From: CAYFJO01 sp964343305
GTDB lineage: Bacteria; Planctomycetota; Planctomycetia; Pirellulales; Pirellulaceae
Direction: 5' to 3'
Assembly (NCBI GenBank): GCA_964343305.1
Contig: CAYFJO010000013.1
Span: 1 to 63,064 of the forward strand
DNA: 63,064 nucleotides
Shown: piece after piece, positions 52,001-60,520 of the stretch
Layout of the letters: each line of letters opens with the position of its first letter
Numbering within the stretch: position 1 is the first letter of the stretch
The notes under the pieces: model-generated
Told to the model about the DNA's origin: nothing
Database searches by the model: none
Seen by the model: only the letters and a program-made list of their open reading frames with translations
Translations under genes and position numbers: made by a program

Positions 52001-54815
52001 GGAAGACTTGTCCACCGGTGTCGTACTCCCAAATGACTTCGCCGCCGGTGGTGACCTCGAACAGAATCCCGCTGATCCCATCGGTGATCAGAGTATTGCC
52101 ATTGGCCAGCCGCTGGGAACCAGAGATGTGGTCTGCATAAAAGCTGGTGGCCGGTTCGGCCGCGTAGGACCAAGCGAGATCGTCCGGGCCATACGCCTGC
52201 CCAGCCACCAATGTGTAGCTTCCATCCGCTCCGAGTGGAGTGGCGATCTCGTCCACCGACGAGTAGGCTCGGCCCGCAATCTGACTGCCGTTATTGAAGA
52301 CGAGAATGTTGTCCTCGCCGGGGATTCCGTCGCCGATCCACTCCGCATCGTGTTGCCCGAAGAATACCTGATCGTCGGCAGTGCCAGTGTCGTAGGCCTG
52401 CGGGTTGCCCCAGCGGTAAAGCAAATCGCCGCCCATTCCGAGGTCACCACCGGTGTGCCCGGCGGCTTCTTCGCTCGTTGTACTGTGATCGATAACCCAG
52501 ATTTCGTTGAAGCTGCGGACCGAGAGTAGAACCTGATCCAGATCGGAGTTGTAGTCGATCGAGTTGGTGTGGTTCCAATCGGCGGATTCGCGACCGGAGA
52601 CGTAGTTGACGTCGATCAGTTCAGGATGATCGGCCACCACGCCGTAGCTGTCTTTGCTCGAGTCGTAATCCTGGACGAGATGGTCCCAGGCGTGCCATTC
52701 CCAGACGATATTGCCGCCGGAACTGCCCGTTGGTTCGACCTCGATGATGTGGTCCGGCCAGAGTTCGCCGTCCGAGAGCAAGCTCGGGTCTCGGCCCGCA
52801 GCAATCGCATCAGCCTCGTCGACGAATTCCCAGGCGATCATCAACACGTTGCCGTTTGGTAGAACCTCGATGTCGTGATGCAAGCGGTGATAGCCGTCCG
52901 AGTATTCAAATTCCCACAGCAATTCGCCGTCCCAACTCCACTGCTCCACTCGTCCGCTAGCTCCACCCGCTGCGAACCATTGGTTCGGTCCCATCAATGA
53001 CGCAGTCCGCATCAGCGTTCCGTCCTCAAGTAGGTACATCGACAATCCTGGAGCGTAGTCGCTCGTCCAGGAGTGGACGACGACCCCGCCGTTGTCGATC
53101 AGATAAGTATCTTGCGATCCGAGAGGAGAAAAGAGCGTATATCCTTCGAAGGCCGCCGTCACCTGCCCGATGTTGATCGTGGCTGTGTCGATGTCCGTGG
53201 CACCGTCGTCGTCGGTGACGCGCAGGCCGACTGTGAACGTGCCGGCCGTGTCCGCCCGAAAGTCCGCTGTTGCCCCGGTGACATCGTCGTACTGGCCGTC
53301 GTTGTCGAGGTCCCATGCATAGGCGGTGATCGAGCCGTCGGCGTCCGTCGACGCGGTAGCGTCCAATGTTATCGTATCGCCCGGCTGCGCGGAGTAAGGC
53401 CCGCTTGCCTCGGCTGTGGGCGCAATGTTCTGTTCGACGCTCTCGGTATCGCGCACGACGCGCACAAAGTTGTTGATGCGAATGGCGTCGCCTTGAGGGC
53501 CATGGCCAGTGGGATAGTCGCTGGCGTCGCCCGCCTTGGGGTCGCTGCGCTGCGAGCCTGCGCCGTGGACGTCCAGCCAGAAGCCCATCATGTAACCCTC
53601 GGCCTCGCCGAAGGCGATGTAGGCTGCGGACTGACCTCCTCCAAACCAGTTGGCATGAGTGGTGCTGCTCCAGTAGTAGGGATAGTCCGTATTACCGCCT
53701 TCGTCGGTGATGGCGGTGACGTTGAAGACCGGATCGATGGCCGCGGAGTTTGTGGTGTCGGGCGACCGGGAATAGTCGACCGTGCTCTGGAGTTCCTTCG
53801 CGTTGGGCAGGCGCCAGTCGCTGTAGCCCAGGTAGCTCGCATCGTTCATTTGCTGGACCCACGCCAGCGCGTCTTCCCAGTCCATACCGACACCGCTGTC
53901 GTCTTGGGCCCACATGAGCCCGGTGGCCGCATCGGTGATCGTGCCGTCGCCATTGTCTGTGAAGTCGTTGACGCCGTACTCCGTGTTGCCTCGGACAAAG
54001 TAGGCGTATTCCGTCTTGTCGCGGCCAAACAGCGTCGTGCCGTAGCCTTTGATTCGGCCGTCGGCGAAGTTCACGCCAAAGACCGTGTGGTCGCCGAACA
54101 TAGTTGTGCTGACATACTCGGTACTCGACCAGAACTGCGCGTCGATGATCCGCTCGCCAGCAGCCGTGTCACCATAGCCGAAGTCGAAGTAGTCCGTGTC
54201 GATGAATGGAGTGAGGCCGGACGTATTGGTGCCGTTGTACCCGCTTGGGTCGAGGCCGCTGAAATCAATCAGCGAGTAGAGGTCCTTGATGGTCGGCGCC
54301 CGCCAGTCGCTGTACCCGCCGTAGTTCTGGGCGTTGAGCGTGTCGACATAGGTCTGGAACTGGGTGAACGTGAGTTTGTCGTTCGCGTCAATGTCCCCGT
54401 CGCCATCAAGGTCTGGGCTCTGCGTCCATGTCAGCCCGGTGACGTTATCGTCGACGGTCAGCCCGTCGGTGCTGAGCGTGTAACTGGGCAGGTTGCCGTC
54501 GTATTGGGCGTCCTGGCCATAGAAGGCATCGCCCTGCGCCGGAGCCGCGATCTCGGCCGAGTTGTTGTAGAATGCCGTCTGTCCTGTATCGACTACGACG
54601 TACGTGTCGCTGGATATCGCACCGTTGTCATCAGCGATACGCACCGTTGCAGTGTCGTCCGTGCCGACCGAGTGCGCCGCGTCTGCCAACAGGTATCGGT
54701 TCTCAAGTGCCTCAACCCACAAGCGATGGCCGCGTTCGCGACGCCGACGTCTTCTCGCGTGAGATTTGGTCAACCAGGTAATAAGCCGCCCAAATATCGC
54801 GGTTGTATTCATCAT
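49071..54815 (-). CDS. Giant mosaic secreted protein: DUF1566, PKD, arylsulfotransferase, FG-GAP-like and metalloprotease modules
   Basis: 1914 residues. N-terminus ends WVEALENRYLLADAAHS, a variant of the planctomycete LEPR/LLA export signal. Modules in order: DUF1566/Lcl C-terminal domain (about 95-460; YSDWRAPTIKDLYSLIDFSG), PKD (463-552), arylsulfotransferase-like propeller (552-958; LIDNGGVVVHSWTSDY, GQHDAEWIGDGIPGEDNILV), a second PKD (962-1052), a second DUF1566 (1055-1445), five tandem units of 50 residues with the pattern IIGDWDGNGTDDLGVRRG (1460-1757), and a zinc metalloprotease-like end with HELGHVLGLDD and the Met-turn TDVMHG. The last is a metzincin motif with Asp as the third ligand. 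Very acidic, probably surface-bound or released. Function unknown. Confidence 0.85.
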   Translation of the reverse strand: MMNTTAIFGRLITWLTKSHARRRRRRERGHRLWVEALENRYLLADAAHSVGTDDTATVRIADDNGAISSDTYVVVDTGQTAFYNNSAEIAAPAQGDAFYGQDAQYDGNLPSYTLSTDGLTVDDNVTGLTWTQSPDLDGDGDIDANDKLTFTQFQTYVDTLNAQNYGGYSDWRAPTIKDLYSLIDFSGLDPSGYNGTNTSGLTPFIDTDYFDFGYGDTAAGERIIDAQFWSSTEYVSTTMFGDHTVFGVNFADGRIKGYGTTLFGRDKTEYAYFVRGNTEYGVNDFTDNGDGTITDAATGLMWAQDDSGVGMDWEDALAWVQQMNDASYLGYSDWRLPNAKELQSTVDYSRSPDTTNSAAIDPVFNVTAITDEGGNTDYPYYWSSTTHANWFGGGQSAAYIAFGEAEGYMMGFWLDVHGAGSQRSDPKAGDASDYPTGHGPQGDAIRINNFVRVVRDTESVEQNIAPTAEASGPYSAQPGDTITLDATASTDADGSITAYAWDLDNDGQYDDVTGATADFRADTAGTFTVGLRVTDDDGATDIDTATINIGQVTAAFEGYTLFSPLGSQDTYLIDNGGVVVHSWTSDYAPGLSMYLLEDGTLMRTASLMGPNQWFAAGGASGRVEQWSWDGELLWEFEYSDGYHRLHHDIEVLPNGNVLMIAWEFVDEADAIAAGRDPSLLSDGELWPDHIIEVEPTGSSGGNIVWEWHAWDHLVQDYDSSKDSYGVVADHPELIDVNYVSGRESADWNHTNSIDYNSDLDQVLLSVRSFNEIWVIDHSTTSEEAAGHTGGDLGMGGDLLYRWGNPQAYDTGTADDQVFFGQHDAEWIGDGIPGEDNILVFNNGSQIAGRAYSSVDEIATPLGADGSYTLVAGQAYGPDDLAWSYAAEPATSFYADHISGSQRLANGNTLITDGISGILFEVTTGGEVIWEYDTGGQVFRADRYAPNYAGFDGTPLDDNPTNQAPLADAGGPYRGDVGSTIALSGSGSSDSDGSISLYEWDLDNDGQYDDATGATASFNAATDGTFTVGLQVTDNEGASDTDTATVTVSDGTVVVDVTYAIVDTGQMDSYDDVGNVIDPSPDEAFYGQDGGYDGNQPSYATSADGLTVDDNVTGLTWTQNPNWDGDGDIDTNDKFTWGDAQAYVDTLNAENYGGYNDWRLPSIKELYSLIDFSGVTGMTVATAIPYIDTDYFAFGHGDEASGERIIDAQYWSSTEYVSTTMNGSHTVFGVNFADGRIKGYGTSNPMGSEMSQYVRYVRGNTDYGENDFVAGGEGTVTDNATGLMWAQDDSGLGMDWEDALAWVQQMNETNYLGYSDWRLPNAKELQSIVDYSRSPDTTGSAAIDSAFNVSTITDGSGDTDYPFFWTSTTHLDGPPQQLGNYAAYVAFGEAEGWMWSRFGGYQLQDVHGAGAQRSDPKSGDPGDYPYGHGPQGDVIGIYNYVRLVRDADVTDQIDPPVVQPDSIGVHRDSGVYLDLDMNSQWNGGSDQFTSFGASGDILIVGDWNGDGVDEIGVRRGESYYFDINGNGLWDGATGGDRVTYFGTPTDELIIGDWDGNGTDDLGVRRGSDYFRDGNSNGSWDGVSGGDVLTSFGIPDDVLIIGDWDGDGTDDLGVHRQDWFYRDGNSNGVWDGVAGGDLLSSFGSPTDVAIVGNWNNDTTDDIGVRHGSLYFRDGNGDGNWNGVAGGDLFSSFGISTDTLILGDWDGNGTDDLGVRRGNEYYRDGNSNGVWDEVAGGDIYGSYGNPDDTLVIGAWPSASPLLAAETESSEFASTASLRFDQLTSIVDAAIEIFSESGLSPTQLQNLNSINVQIVDLDSGLLGQTVGNLVTIDVDATGNGWFVDPTPTDNEEFELISDQGLMAIGESAAANRNDLLTVVLHELGHVLGLDDDYTDDSITDVMHGWLRSGIRRMPNSVA
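49540..50330 (-). repeat. Tandem repeat of about 150 bases in the giant gene
   Basis: Encodes five copies of a 50-residue unit with GDWDGxGTDDLGVRR and RDGNSNGxWDGVxGGD. Copies differ mainly at silent and conservative sites, so the repeat is old but kept in frame. Confidence 0.8.
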
Positions 54816-54867
54816 CCTGTTCCTTTCTCACAACCGAAATTGTGGTCAACAGCATGCATATTCAATA

Positions 54868-54919
54868 GATCGAAAAGACGAGAGGCATCCAACGGATCGA
54901 AAAGACGAGAGGCATCCAA
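54868..54919. repeat. Two direct repeats of 25 bases, period 27
   Basis: GATCGAAAAGACGAGAGGCA and five more bases occur twice (54868-54892 and 54895-54919). They are 53-104 bases upstream of the giant gene start and could be a regulator-binding site or a simple duplication. Confidence 0.8.
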
Positions 54920-55187
54920 TGGCCCACAATTGAATTAACGCCCTTCCCCCGAAGCAATCCACAACTGAGCCAGCATTTTTTGAACAATCTTAAATGAATT
55001 CGTGTCTCCGATTCGCGCCGATTGACAGTTAGTAGAGTAGAGCCCCAGACATATGACCTTTCGTTTAGGCCGCACCACTTTTGGGTGTCTGCGTTGCTTC
55101 GTTGGTCTGGTGAATTGAGTGCTGTTCGGCCATTTTCGTTAGTGGCTCTGCCTTGTTGGTTATGCCGCGGCCAGTAGAAAATGTCCT

Positions 55188-55254
55188 CGTTTAACGCCGA
55201 GCCGGCAGGCGACGGCTATTCGTGTACCGTCGCCTGCCGGCTCGGCGTTAAACG
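55188..55254. repeat. Perfect palindrome with 28-bp arms
   Basis: Arms 55188-55215 and 55227-55254 are exact reverse complements (CGTTTAACGCCGAGCCGGCA ...), with an 11-base loop (CTATTCGTGTA). It is the longest perfect hairpin in the window. Confidence 0.9.
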
Positions 55255-55427
55255 ACGTATGCAGACATTACTAACTGGCCATGGTATAGACGAGAACTTA
55301 TTTCATCGTCCGCAACAGTTGAGGAACTGGCCGGGGTGACGGTGGCTTCGCCTATGCTTTGAATGCAGACGCAAGCGAAGCGTTCACAGAAGCATGCGGA
55401 GCCGTGTTGAGGCACGCATACCCGGCG

Positions 55428-57770
55428 CTAATCGAGCTTGATCTGCTTAAAGATCGGCAGGTGGCGATAGTAGACTTCGAGCGTGCACGTGGCGAGCGCC
55501 GTGACGTAGATGCGGCCGCCTTGCCGGCCCCATTCGAAAGATCCGTGTGGGGCGATCGGCAGCTTGGTTGACCAACTTCCTGCCGCGGGACCGTCTGTCT
55601 CTTGAGAGCGTACCAGGATGTCGCGCATTTGCTCGTTCCAAGCGTCCCATTTCGCTCCGCCATAGTTGTGCATGACCTGGGTCATGTAATACCAGTAGTA
55701 CATGTTCGGCGGGCCACGGTTAGGCGGACACTGTTCGAGCAAAACGTCGATGCCGTTGACGAGATCCTGTTCCTCGATCGTCCACCCCAGGTACATGCGG
55801 CAAAGGAGCCCTTCCGCGGATAAGGCATGCTTGTTGATTCGATTCCCACTCACGGCATCTTGTGGACCTGTGTAGCCGTACATGGCGGCCAGGCGGGGAT
55901 CTCGAAGACCTCGCGTTCCGCCTCGCCGGTAGCGGTATTGAACCGAATCCAGGAACTGGTCCGCGCGATTCCACGTGGTGTCGGGAACTTCCAGCCCGGC
56001 CGCGCGGGCACTTTGCAACGCCATCACTTGCCAGCCCACGACGCTGGTGTCGCCGCGTTGAGCCGGAGGTCCGGGATGGTATCGCCAGCCACCGTCGTTG
56101 TACTGCGAAGCGACGATGAAATTAATCGCCTTTTGGGCCGCCTTTCGAATCTCTTCGTCGCCTTCCATCGCAAAGGCTTCGCACAAGACGATCGCTCCTT
56201 GGCCGTGGGCATACATGCTGGGGCTTGCTCCGCGACCACCTCGCAAATAACCGTTGTCATCCTGATGTTTGATCAAGTATCGCAGCGCCTTGGCGACTGA
56301 ATTCTTGTACGTGCCGGTCAAGTGAGTTTGGCCTGCGCCGAGAAACGGTAACAGGGCCAAAGCGGTACCCGCCGTCCTGCTCGATTCGGATCCCGCTCCA
56401 CTCTTGCAGGGACCCGCGCGAGTAAAGTCATTGCAGCCCCAACTGCCATCGTCATGTTGATGCGCAGACAAGAAACGCAAGGCACGCGCGACAGCCGCCT
56501 CGGTCATGGTCGTGCCGCCTTCGGCCTTGACCATTTCGACTCGCACGCGCGGATCACGTGCGGCAAAGGTGCGACGTGGGCTTGGATCGGAAGAGATCTT
56601 TTGTTTCACCAATCGCAGATCGGCAAGATTCGGGTCTGTCGCATTCGGGTTCAACCGCAACTCTTTCGCATCTTGGTCCGCTTGTAAGATGGCTTCTTTT
56701 ACTTCCGGATTTTCGACGTCGACGTTTGTGGGAATGGGCAGATCAAACTTGACATCGTCGATCGGCTTGTTGATCTGCAAGTCGCCGCCTTCACGAACCT
56801 GATTGTCGGGCGACACGGACAGCGTGATTTCCGGACCTTTTTCATCCTCTTCGGGCATCATCAAAATGGCCAGCAGCGTCAGCAACATAAAGTGGAGAAC
56901 CAGGCTGACGAGCCAGGCCGGCGTCATGCGGAACAAGTCGTGCAGTGTCGCGGTCACTCCGGTAGCAGAAGTCACGGACTGAATTCGACGTCTTGCACGG
57001 TTGTCCGCCGCGGTTTGGCGCTTCGCCTGTTGGCGTTGGTTCGGCGGTGGCTCGGCGGGCTTCGTTTTGCTTGGAGCCGCCTTGGATGACGGGTCGGGCG
57101 CAGCGGGAGTTTTTGCCGACGGACGAGGATCTGATTTCGGAGTCTTTGCCGTCGGAGCATGTTTGCTAGGAGCTAACGACGACTGAACAACGTAATCTTT
57201 CGGATCTTCTTTGGGTCGTTCGGGCTTACTTTCACCATTGGCTGTTGGTGGCGTTTTGTTTTCGGTTGCCCGTTTTAGATTTGCCTGTGGTGACGCGGCG
57301 GTTCGCGACGCACGCGACCGACGATCCCGTTCGTCAATCAACCGTTGGATTTCGCGTTCTTCTTCTTCCGACAACTCGATGCTGGTGCCACATCGCCAGC
57401 AATCCGCGACCATCAGGAACAGCCGAATCGTCATCGGCGCTAGACAGTCGGGACACGCGCACATCAGTGCATTGCCTTCGAACCAGAACTTACCTTTCCG
57501 TTCTGTTCCACCAGGTTGCTCACCTTGCGAAGGCGGCGTCGCCACCAAACTTTCGAACTGAGGCAACTCCGTGCGCCCGACGCCAGCCAAAGGCTCTTCC
57601 GGGATTTCGGGCAACGGGGTATCGGACAGCAGGTCAAACGACGGCATCTCGGCCGGCGGCGAATTGGCCGAAACCGTGCCGCGTTCACCCGGCGCGGGCG
57701 CAGCACCCACCGAGGTGGTCGGATTGATGAGGAGCTGTGGGCTCGAATCGTGTTTGACCTGTGTCGCCAT
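55428..57770 (-). CDS. Zinc ribbon-membrane helix-squalene-cyclase-like toroid protein
   Basis: 780 residues from the ATG at 57770. Modules: disordered N-terminus, a zinc ribbon (about 102-130; CACPDCLAPM...CWRCG), a Pro/Lys-rich linker, one membrane helix (about 285-305; WLVSLVLHFMLLTLLAILMM), and a C-terminal alpha/alpha toroid (about 424-775) with squalene-cyclase/prenyltransferase repeats: SAHQHDDGSWGCNDF, YLIKHQDDNGYLRGG, FIVASQYNDGGWRYHP and LVRSQETDG. The Asp of the DxDD motif of real cyclases was not found, so a binding role is more likely. The toroid would face the periplasm. It is divergent from the MoxR gene. Proteins of this layout seem to be typical of planctomycetes. Confidence 0.8.
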   Translation of the reverse strand: MATQVKHDSSPQLLINPTTSVGAAPAPGERGTVSANSPPAEMPSFDLLSDTPLPEIPEEPLAGVGRTELPQFESLVATPPSQGEQPGGTERKGKFWFEGNALMCACPDCLAPMTIRLFLMVADCWRCGTSIELSEEEEREIQRLIDERDRRSRASRTAASPQANLKRATENKTPPTANGESKPERPKEDPKDYVVQSSLAPSKHAPTAKTPKSDPRPSAKTPAAPDPSSKAAPSKTKPAEPPPNQRQQAKRQTAADNRARRRIQSVTSATGVTATLHDLFRMTPAWLVSLVLHFMLLTLLAILMMPEEDEKGPEITLSVSPDNQVREGGDLQINKPIDDVKFDLPIPTNVDVENPEVKEAILQADQDAKELRLNPNATDPNLADLRLVKQKISSDPSPRRTFAARDPRVRVEMVKAEGGTTMTEAAVARALRFLSAHQHDDGSWGCNDFTRAGPCKSGAGSESSRTAGTALALLPFLGAGQTHLTGTYKNSVAKALRYLIKHQDDNGYLRGGRGASPSMYAHGQGAIVLCEAFAMEGDEEIRKAAQKAINFIVASQYNDGGWRYHPGPPAQRGDTSVVGWQVMALQSARAAGLEVPDTTWNRADQFLDSVQYRYRRGGTRGLRDPRLAAMYGYTGPQDAVSGNRINKHALSAEGLLCRMYLGWTIEEQDLVNGIDVLLEQCPPNRGPPNMYYWYYMTQVMHNYGGAKWDAWNEQMRDILVRSQETDGPAAGSWSTKLPIAPHGSFEWGRQGGRIYVTALATCTLEVYYRHLPIFKQIKLD

Positions 57771-58295
57771 AGACGGTTCTGTATTCCTGACGAAAAATGC
57801 TGTCAAGGTCATCTTACCATCTGAATTGGGGATATCTCAAGCGATCCGTCGTCGTGGTAGTGTCTTAGTTTGCCCATTCAGACTTCCGAAGTTTCGGAAA
57901 ACTTCGGAAGTCTTGCTCGGAATTAGGACACTTCCGTCGTCGTGTGGCGATGTCTTGGTGTGCCAGCACCTTGGCGACTTTGACCAAAACGGCGACATGG
58001 CCGCATGAAATCGCTAACATCCAGGCAGGTGTTTTGCACAAGGAAATAAGATTATGATGGTTCACGATCCTCAGTCGCCTTGTTCAAGACAACCAAGGTC
58101 CGTAACGGAGCAAAACTCTTCCATGTTTTCCGCCGGATCGGAAACGCTCGGCAATTTGGGGAATCGTTAAATAAAACAATTTTGGATTGCTTTTGGCATC
58201 GGTCGCGAAATCGGCTTACAGTCCTCGCGGCGAGTGCCTTGTGAGCGTGTCCCGCCCCCACATGTTTCGGGACGACATTTGAGGAGAGACGGTCT
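57771..58295. other. Intergenic region between divergent genes
   Basis: About 525 bases with the nested palindrome at 57860-57931. The right half, 57940-58295, should hold the promoter of the MoxR operon; no repeat was seen there. Confidence 0.5.
57860..57931. repeat. Nested palindrome: GTGTCCTAATT-type arms around a CTTCCGAAG unit
   Basis: Outer arms GTGTCTTAGTT (57860-57870, two changes) and AATTAGGACAC (57921-57931). Inner unit GACTTCCGAAGTTT...AACTTCGGAAGTC at 57881-57912. The same outer arms enclose a different palindrome at 768-831, and the same inner unit occurs alone at 37623-37654. Confidence 0.85.
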
Positions 58296-59237
58296 ATGGC
58301 GACCGCGACATCGAGTCTGGCTGAACAGCTTGAAGCGAATATCAGCCAAGTGGTGTTGGGCAAATCGGAAGTGGTTCGGCAATGTTTGATTGGGCTATTG
58401 GCCGGCGAACATGTGTTGCTGGAGGACGTGCCGGGGGTTGGCAAGACGCTGGTCGGCAAGGCGCTGGCCAAGAGCGTGGACGGCGAGTTTTGCCGGATTC
58501 AATTCACGCCGGATTTGTTGCCGAGCGATATCGTTGGCAGCAGCGTTTTTAACCCAAAGACTTCCGAGTTCGTTTACAATCGTGGGTCGATCTTTGCCAA
58601 TATCGTGCTGGCCGATGAGATCAACCGCGCGCCGCCGCGAACGCAAAGCGCGCTGTTGGAAGCGATGAGCGATTGCCAGGTGAGTGTTGATGGCACGACT
58701 TACGAGATCACACCGCCATTCATGGTCATTGCGACGCAGAACCCGTTTGAAGTCGAAGGGACCTACACGTTGCCCGAAAGCCAGCTTGATCGGTTTCTGT
58801 TGCGGATTTCGATGGGCTATCCGAGCCGCGATGACGAACGACAAGTGTTGGCCAACCATCGAAGCGGCGAGCCTGTCGACGAACTCAAACCTGTCGTGAC
58901 GTGCCAGGATGTTCAGCAGCTTCAAGCCGCTGTTCGCGATGTCCGCATGGACGATTCGATCAACGATTATATCCTGGATGTCGTGCATGCGACGCGAACG
59001 AGCGAGGAGTTGAGCGTGGGTGTGAGCACGCGTGGAGCTCTGTCGATGTACCGAGCCGCTCAGGCCACCGCGTTGCTGGATGGCCGGGATTATGTCGTGC
59101 CGGACGACGTCAAGCGACTTGCCGCTGCGGTGTTTTCGCATCGCGTCATCGCCAAAGGTCACCGATACGACGGCCAACGCCAGTCGGTCGAGACGATCAT
59201 TCAACGATTAGTCGAAACGATTCCAACGCCACAATAA
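58296..59237 (+). CDS. MoxR-family AAA+ ATPase
   Basis: 313 residues. Walker A GVGKT (47-51; LLEDVPGVGKTLVGKAL), Walker B VLADEIN (104-110; RAPPRTQSALLEAM), and sensor region IATQNPFEVEGTYTLPESQL are all intact, with the MoxR lid (VSTRGALSMYRAAQATALLD, DDVKRLAAAVFSHR). MoxR ATPases act as chaperones that mature protein complexes or modify VWA/DUF58 partners. It starts a run of three genes with DUF58 and transglutaminase proteins, as in many bacteria. Cytoplasmic. Confidence 0.95.
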   Translation: MATATSSLAEQLEANISQVVLGKSEVVRQCLIGLLAGEHVLLEDVPGVGKTLVGKALAKSVDGEFCRIQFTPDLLPSDIVGSSVFNPKTSEFVYNRGSIFANIVLADEINRAPPRTQSALLEAMSDCQVSVDGTTYEITPPFMVIATQNPFEVEGTYTLPESQLDRFLLRISMGYPSRDDERQVLANHRSGEPVDELKPVVTCQDVQQLQAAVRDVRMDDSINDYILDVVHATRTSEELSVGVSTRGALSMYRAAQATALLDGRDYVVPDDVKRLAAAVFSHRVIAKGHRYDGQRQSVETIIQRLVETIPTPQ

Positions 59238-59313
59238 GCTGAGTCGCTTGACGCCGAACCGAGCGACTGATGCCAAAGATTTTCGACTCGGATAGTCAAA
59301 CGACAAACTAGAC

Positions 59314-60516
59314 ATGGCAAGAAGACGAACCATCGCGATCTGCCAAGAAGGCTATTATTATCTGTTTGTCTTGTCGTTTATTATCGGCGGGGCGCTGCTG
59401 CGGCAAGTGAATCTGTTGATAATTTTGGCCGGCATCATGATCGGCCTGCTGGTCTTCAATTGGCGGTTCGTCACCACTTCGCTGACCCAGCTCAGAGTGC
59501 GAAGAAAGCTGCCGCCCTACATTTGTGCGGGCGATCCGTTTCAAATCGGGTTGGTCGTCGACAACGACCGCCGCTGGCTGGATAGCTGGGCGCTGGTGCT
59601 AGATGACGTGGTTCGCGAACAAAGCCCGGACAAGACCGGCGGCGACTCGCAAGTCTCTCGTCCGAAAGTGATGATTCCGCACGTCGCGACACAGAACGAA
59701 TCTTGGGGTGACTATCGTTGCGTGTTTCATCGTCGCGGCCGTTATCAATTCGGCCCGATCACCGTTTCAACGCGTTTTCCTTTGGGACTTGTTGTTGGAG
59801 CGCGGCGATATGAAATCAGCGATGGGTTGATTGTCTATCCGAAATTGGGCCACTTGACGCCCAGTTGGCGGCACGCCATTGAATCGATGGCGTCCGGCGA
59901 CCAGCGGGCGCAAGCTCGGCGCGGCGTCGTCGAAGGCGACCACTACGGATTGCGCGACTGGCGAGCCGGCGACAACCGGCGTTGGATTCATTGGCGAGCT
60001 TCGGCGAAGCTCAACGAATTAAAAGTTCGCGAGTTCGAGAGTCACCACAACCATGAATTGGCACTGATGTTGGACTTGTGGACCCCGCCTTCCGAAGTCG
60101 ATCGCACGACGGATCTTGTTGAGTTCGCGGTCGAATTTGCCGCGACCGTTGTGGTGGACTCGTGTCACCGCGGCGCGCGACGCATGACTTTTGCCGCGAC
60201 GGGAAGTCAGGACTGCTATTTGGCGGGGCCCGCCTCCATTGAGTCGATGCATGAAGCGCTGGAGCATTTGGCGACGATCGAAGCCAACGTTGCGAATCAG
60301 ATGCCGGCCATGCTGTCGCAACTCGCCAAGGAAACATCAGGTGGTACGCGGATCGTCGTCATCAGCACGCGGCCGGCTGACATGACGACGCTGGCCAGAG
60401 CGACGGGGATGAACGAGACCGAACTCCATTCTCTCATGCAGCGAATCGCATGGATTGACGTAGCCAACATGGATTGTTCGAACCTGTTTGAAGTGACAGC
60501 GGAAACAGCGGAGTGA
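59314..60516 (+). CDS. DUF58-domain membrane protein
   Basis: 400 residues. Two N-terminal membrane helices (YYYLFVLSFIIGGALLRQVN and LLIILAGIMIGLLVFNWRFV), then a beta-rich region and the DUF58 core: HRRGRYQFGPITVSTRFPLG, GDHYGLRDWRAGDNRRWIHW, RASAKLNELKVREFESHH and ELALMLDLWTPP. DUF58 proteins resemble VWA domains and usually work with a MoxR ATPase. It lies 76 bases after the MoxR gene and four bases before the transglutaminase gene. Membrane-bound. Confidence 0.9.
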   Translation: MARRRTIAICQEGYYYLFVLSFIIGGALLRQVNLLIILAGIMIGLLVFNWRFVTTSLTQLRVRRKLPPYICAGDPFQIGLVVDNDRRWLDSWALVLDDVVREQSPDKTGGDSQVSRPKVMIPHVATQNESWGDYRCVFHRRGRYQFGPITVSTRFPLGLVVGARRYEISDGLIVYPKLGHLTPSWRHAIESMASGDQRAQARRGVVEGDHYGLRDWRAGDNRRWIHWRASAKLNELKVREFESHHNHELALMLDLWTPPSEVDRTTDLVEFAVEFAATVVVDSCHRGARRMTFAATGSQDCYLAGPASIESMHEALEHLATIEANVANQMPAMLSQLAKETSGGTRIVVISTRPADMTTLARATGMNETELHSLMQRIAWIDVANMDCSNLFEVTAETAE

Positions 60517-60520
60517 CTCA

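Larger units (their letters stand above)
54816..55427. other. Intergenic region with a direct repeat and a perfect palindrome
   Basis: About 610 bases. Holds the 27-base-period direct repeat at 54868-54919 just before the giant gene and the 28-bp stem palindrome at 55188-55254. No gene was found in the rest. Confidence 0.6.

Noticed and set aside
53073..54938. 621-residue plus-strand frame opposite the giant gene
   Set aside because: It is the antisense shadow of a strongly coding minus-strand gene with GC-rich third positions; composition is full of Val/Arg/Gly and no domain is seen.
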